Part shown: piece after piece, positions 60,348-64,000 of the stretch
How positions within the stretch are numbered: position 1 is the stretch's first letter
Layout of the letters: the number at the start of each line of letters is the position of its first letter
Source of the DNA: Dipetalonema caudispina
Lineage: Eukaryota; Nematoda; Chromadorea; Rhabditida; Onchocercidae
Direction: 5' to 3'
Assembly: GCA_013365325.1 (NCBI GenBank)
Contig: JABVXV010000231.1
Span: 1-64,000, forward strand
DNA: 64,000 nt
The notes under the pieces: generated by a model
Told to the model about the DNA's origin: nothing
Databases searched by the model: none
Seen by the model: the letters and a program-made list of their open reading frames with translations, nothing else
Translations under genes and position numbers: made by a program

Positions 60348-63238
60348 TGAAAAGAATGAAATAACTGAAGGAAACGGCACGTCATCAGTAAATTAATCCA
60401 ATTTTATTCATTAAAATTGGGGAAAAAAGTGAAAACAATGGACAAAATAAATTGTATTGCCTTACGAGCTGATGAAGTCTAACTCTTATATTAAATTAAA
60501 ATCCAACTTTAATTATTAACTCATTTTATGTGAAGAAATATAATGATAGTTTTGATTGATTGAATAAATTTTTTTCTTCAAATTAGTTAAAATAAGGTCA
60601 TATCGTAATACTATCGTGTAGATAAACCATAATTAATCTTAACCAAACTAACACAGACAAATACAAATTAACTTTCCAACTTAATTGAAGAACCTAAGTT
60701 GAAAATCATTAATTTAAACTGAATCAACTTAATTTAAACCTCCTTAACGATTCAAATTCAAAGTTGAATAGTAAGACAAACTAAAATACATTTGGTTTGT
60801 GTTATAATCTTCAAACAAAACAAAGTTTGTATGCACACACAAAACTTCTATCAAAATCCTTGAGATTTTTTGTTAAATGTCATCAACTTCTGTGATATTA
60901 TAAAAAAAAAAAAAAAGATACATTAAGATTCAAATCCTCAATCCCGATGAAAGGCCTTCATTGCTCTTGTTTTTTCAATATCCTATGAAATTTTTATAGT
61001 TTTTACAAATTCTTTATATTCTTTTAAACTAGAAATTACTTAATCAAGTGACCAAACCTATTGTTATACCTTATAAAGAGGATGCAATTTTTCCCAATAA
61101 TTTATTCTAACATTTCGATTTAAAAAATGCTAACATTTATTAGTCTATGATCACAAATACTGCTTATATCTTACCTAAAAACCTATTTGGCAACACTAAC
61201 AATACTCAATTTCTGGAATTAGAAAAAAACAAAAACTACGAACAAGCAAAGATCAATCAATTTTCAAAATTGATATTCTAAGACGTAAAGAAACGTCATT
61301 CAAAACACTAATATTTTATCCTGACAATTTCATTTTTCGTCAAATGTGACAATAAAATTATGACAAAATGCAGATTATAGCAGTCATTCATTTCTGACTG
61401 AAACATATATGATGCATTATGACAAATAAATGTATAATTCAAATTCACAAAATATTAAGGAATCTTAAGATAATAACATAAATTCCACTTCAATAAGGTA
61501 TGAAATAAATTTCAATTTCTGATTACTTAGAAATTTGTAAACGTTTTTTGGCTATACCGTATTATGGAACAACAACTACGATAGTAAAGCAAAATGTGTA
61601 ATATATAGAAAATAAGAAACCCTTTCAAGTCAATTTCTTAAGGTATCAATATTTTACCTTACCTTTTACAGATACAACCCAATGTAAAGACTAAACAGGA
61701 ATTCAAAACAAATGAAACATCTAAGAACATAAAAATTATATATTGGTAAAATAATTCCAACAAAAAAACTAGATAAATGCGAACAAATCAAACATAACCC
61801 AGAAACAAACTAACACTACTTGTAGTGTCACTTGAAGATTTGTACACCGAATAAATTATTTGCTAAGTAAAATTCCTTTATTTCCATAATGCAACGTAGA
61901 AAGAGTTATTTCATATTGTTTTAAATTGAAATAACATATGAAAATCTCCAGTTCAGACCAAGGGATTAAGAACGGATGGCAAAATATCGTTTCTTATCAC
62001 TTGTTAACAGCAAATTAAACGATGGTACTTGTGACATAAAAACAGTGCCATCAAAAATTAATTGATGACATTACTGTGCATGCTAGATATACTATTGGAT
62101 GTAAATGTAAACATCAGGAAAATTAAATACTTTCTGGAAAGTCAATCAAACGGATTTCATTTCACTTTCTCCATATTGGATGAAGTAAGGTATGCGTAAA
62201 ACAGTGGAATAAAGGAGCATAAAGCGATAGTGAAATGTGTAAAATTCAAATTTTCCAGTCAATTGTCAGTCTATTTTCTTTCTTCCTTGGTTAACAGCAT
62301 ATCAAAACGTATAAATATCAAAAAAGAAAGTATAATTGCGTCAATAACAAAAGCAATACCTACATTGCTTGGATAAAAAGGAGCAAATTATGTAAATTAA
62401 AATCACAGCAAGCAGCAATACATATATTGCGTTAATACATTGAAATGACTTATCTGCTGCATTATAAAGAAGGAAAAAACCAAAGAAACAATTAAACTCT
62501 GAAAAAAAACCCCAAATGATATATATATATATATCCTTCTGACAACAGGATAACACATAAAAATTATGTGTAAGACACGGTTACTTCATTACATATGCAT
62601 AGTTTCACCAATAATCTGGATGAGAAAAAAATCAACAGAAGAATCTTGTAATCTTCGGTAAACAATCTATTCTTTTCCAAAAAAAAAAACTGTTAATTTG
62701 GAATGTATTTCCTTAGAATTTCAAGTATCCAGCTAAGCCATAATTAGATGTAATATAAGATGAAATTACCTTAACTTCAACCAACTAAAACATCAAAATG
62801 CAATCGGGAAAGTCATATTAATCTTGCCTATGAATATAACGTGTTAAAACGACATCTAAACATTTCAAAAATATCTATATTTATCAAGAAATGAAGATAT
62901 TTTTCCCAATCACTTACAACCTCATTAACTACTCCGCACATTAGTAAATAAGTTGGCTGAAGGTAATTAATGTAGGGTGAAGGTAATTAATTAGTGCTGC
63001 TGTCGCACACTTCTTTCCAGTAACTCCACAAAATTTGACATGTTTTTTCACGGCGATCCTATTTCCGAAAAGCAGTAGGACATTTCCAAGGGATTGAAAC
63101 ATCCTAAGGAATTTTATTGATTTAGTAATTCTTAACAGGTATTACAATGTACTATTTGCCTGAGAGTAAGGAAAACAGTAAATAATAGCTAATGAAGTTA
63201 AAAAAGGAAGAAAGCAACGTTGAATCATTTGTACTCTA
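60348..63238. other. Spacer between PREP and the right-edge gene
   Basis: About 2.9 kb of AT-rich DNA. It should hold the PREP promoter and the 3' UTR of the coiled-coil gene, whose stop is at 63239. No supportable gene or RNA seen; the minus-strand frame 62341-62556 is hydrophobic low-complexity. Confidence 0.5.
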
Positions 63239-63666
63239 CTAATCACGAGCTGACAACGGTGCTTTGGAAGTTAAATTTGTTGAAACTTTCTGTCCCTGTT
63301 GTTGTTGTTGTTGTTGTTGCAGTTGTTGACATAGTCTCCGTACCATTTCTTCTAGACGACGTCGTGATTTCTGTTCTCGATCAACTGTCTTATTTAATTG
63401 AAGTAATTCCTGGAAAAAAATTGGCTAAATTAAAAATTGTTTTTCTAATGTTTTATTTGAAAAAAAAAAAAAAAAAAAAACTTCTCACTTGTAATTCAAC
63501 AAGCAAGAAATGGTGATGTTTGCATGTAGATTCCATATAGACAATCGAATTTTGCCTTAATGTTAGATAAGCTAATGACAATATATTCCAAAAAAAAAAG
63601 AAAAAATTAACCTTTTGTATATTATTGAGTTGATCTCTTAGCGCATACACTGTATCGACAAGACTT
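63239..63666 (-). CDS. C-terminal coiled-coil end of an unassigned protein (partial)
   Basis: Two exons are visible: 63666-63612 (entered with two bases from an exon beyond the window) and 63409-63239. Together they give about 75 residues: SLVDTVYALRDQLNNIQK, ELLQLNKTVDREQKSRRRL with EEMVRRLCQQL, a run of Gln (about nine), then a short Ser/Thr tail LTSKAPLSARD and stop. Leu/Val spacing and charge pattern indicate a coiled coil across the splice junction. Phase fits, acceptors TTCTGCAG and TTTCCAG are good. I cannot name the family from this fragment; the gene continues off the right edge, upstream in transcription. Confidence 0.7.
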
Positions 63667-64000
63667 CTGCAAAAATTCAAATATATTATTTTACAATCTA
63701 ATGATATGAATAAGATCAGATAGCTTTTTATTATTTTTTTCAAAAATGAAAGACCATTCCAGTATTACTTGCCATAATGGTAAATATTTACCGTTATGGC
63801 AAATAATACTTGAAATGCTCTTTCACTCTCTCAACATTTATAAGCAAAATTTAAGAGTGGATAGTTCGATGCAGAATTAAAGCCAACGATAAGCGTTTCA
63901 GACATTATGCATTCATTTATTTGAACTATCGGTTAGTCAGCTTAATTCATTTCTAAGATCATCTACTTGTGCTTTTCTTTGAATAAAGTAGAAATAATTG
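63667..64000. other. Presumed intron of the right-edge gene
   Basis: The last 330 bases show no exon on the minus strand and are taken as intron leading to the visible acceptor at 63667-63668. An inverted repeat (TTGCCATAACGGTAAATA / TATTTACCGTTATGGCAA, 63770-63802 region) is visible. Confidence 0.45.
63770..63802. repeat. Inverted repeat at right edge
   Basis: TTGCCATAATGGTAAATA is followed immediately by TTTACCGTTATGGCAA, giving near-perfect compl arms of about 15 bases with one mismatch around a minimal centre; a foldback of possible mobile-element (MITE-like) origin in the intron. Confidence 0.6.

Overview
The window reads as AT-rich nuclear DNA of a parasitic nematode, most likely a filarial (spirurid) worm. 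The genes are split into many small exons by introns of about 100-1000 bases. Acceptors are mostly TTTCAG-like, several genes carry such an acceptor a few bases before the first ATG (as expected for spliced-leader addition), spacers are full of A/T runs and microsatellites, and the proteins resemble nematode orthologues. All gene models were assembled by hand from conserved protein sequence, splice signals and reading-phase bookkeeping.

Layout. 1-13950 is mostly gene-poor, with long (ATT)n, (GAT)n and (CA)n arrays; one small candidate gene on the minus strand (9732-10438) was pieced together there. 13951-19102 (+) is a complete LIM-homeobox gene of the lim-4/Arrowhead/LHX6-8 class. 19804-22945 (-) is clamp-loader subunit RFC4, and 23545-27039 (-) just upstream of it in transcription order is a ZIP zinc transporter of the SLC39A7/KE4 class. 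Divergent from this pair are DAD1 (27861-29038, +) and the spliceosomal RES protein BUD13 (29740-34426, +). Then follow a short unassigned gene (35237-35924, +), a divergent REEP/YOP1 ER-shaping protein (37004-38693, +) and adenylate kinase 1 (39809-42153, +).

The right part is on the minus strand: a single-pass membrane protein of unknown family (43106-47165), with a strikingly GC-rich 0.3 kb island in one of its introns; a large spacer (47166-51958); prolyl oligopeptidase with a 5' extension (51959-60347); and the C-terminal coiled-coil end of a gene entering from the right edge (63239-63666).

Most genes are housekeeping: DNA replication, mRNA splicing, N-glycosylation, ER/Golgi zinc release, ER shape, nucleotide balance and peptide breakdown. 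The LIM-homeobox gene is the clear developmental regulator and has the large surrounding non-coding territory typical of that class. The two same-strand pairs (ZIP then RFC4, DAD1 then BUD13) have spacers of about 0.6-0.7 kb and could be co-transcribed. The more unusual observations are a ZIP intron that only fits as GC-AG, an alternative terminal exon in the same gene, two possible N-termini for prolyl oligopeptidase, an SL1-like sequence in the ZIP/RFC4 spacer, and the GC-rich island.
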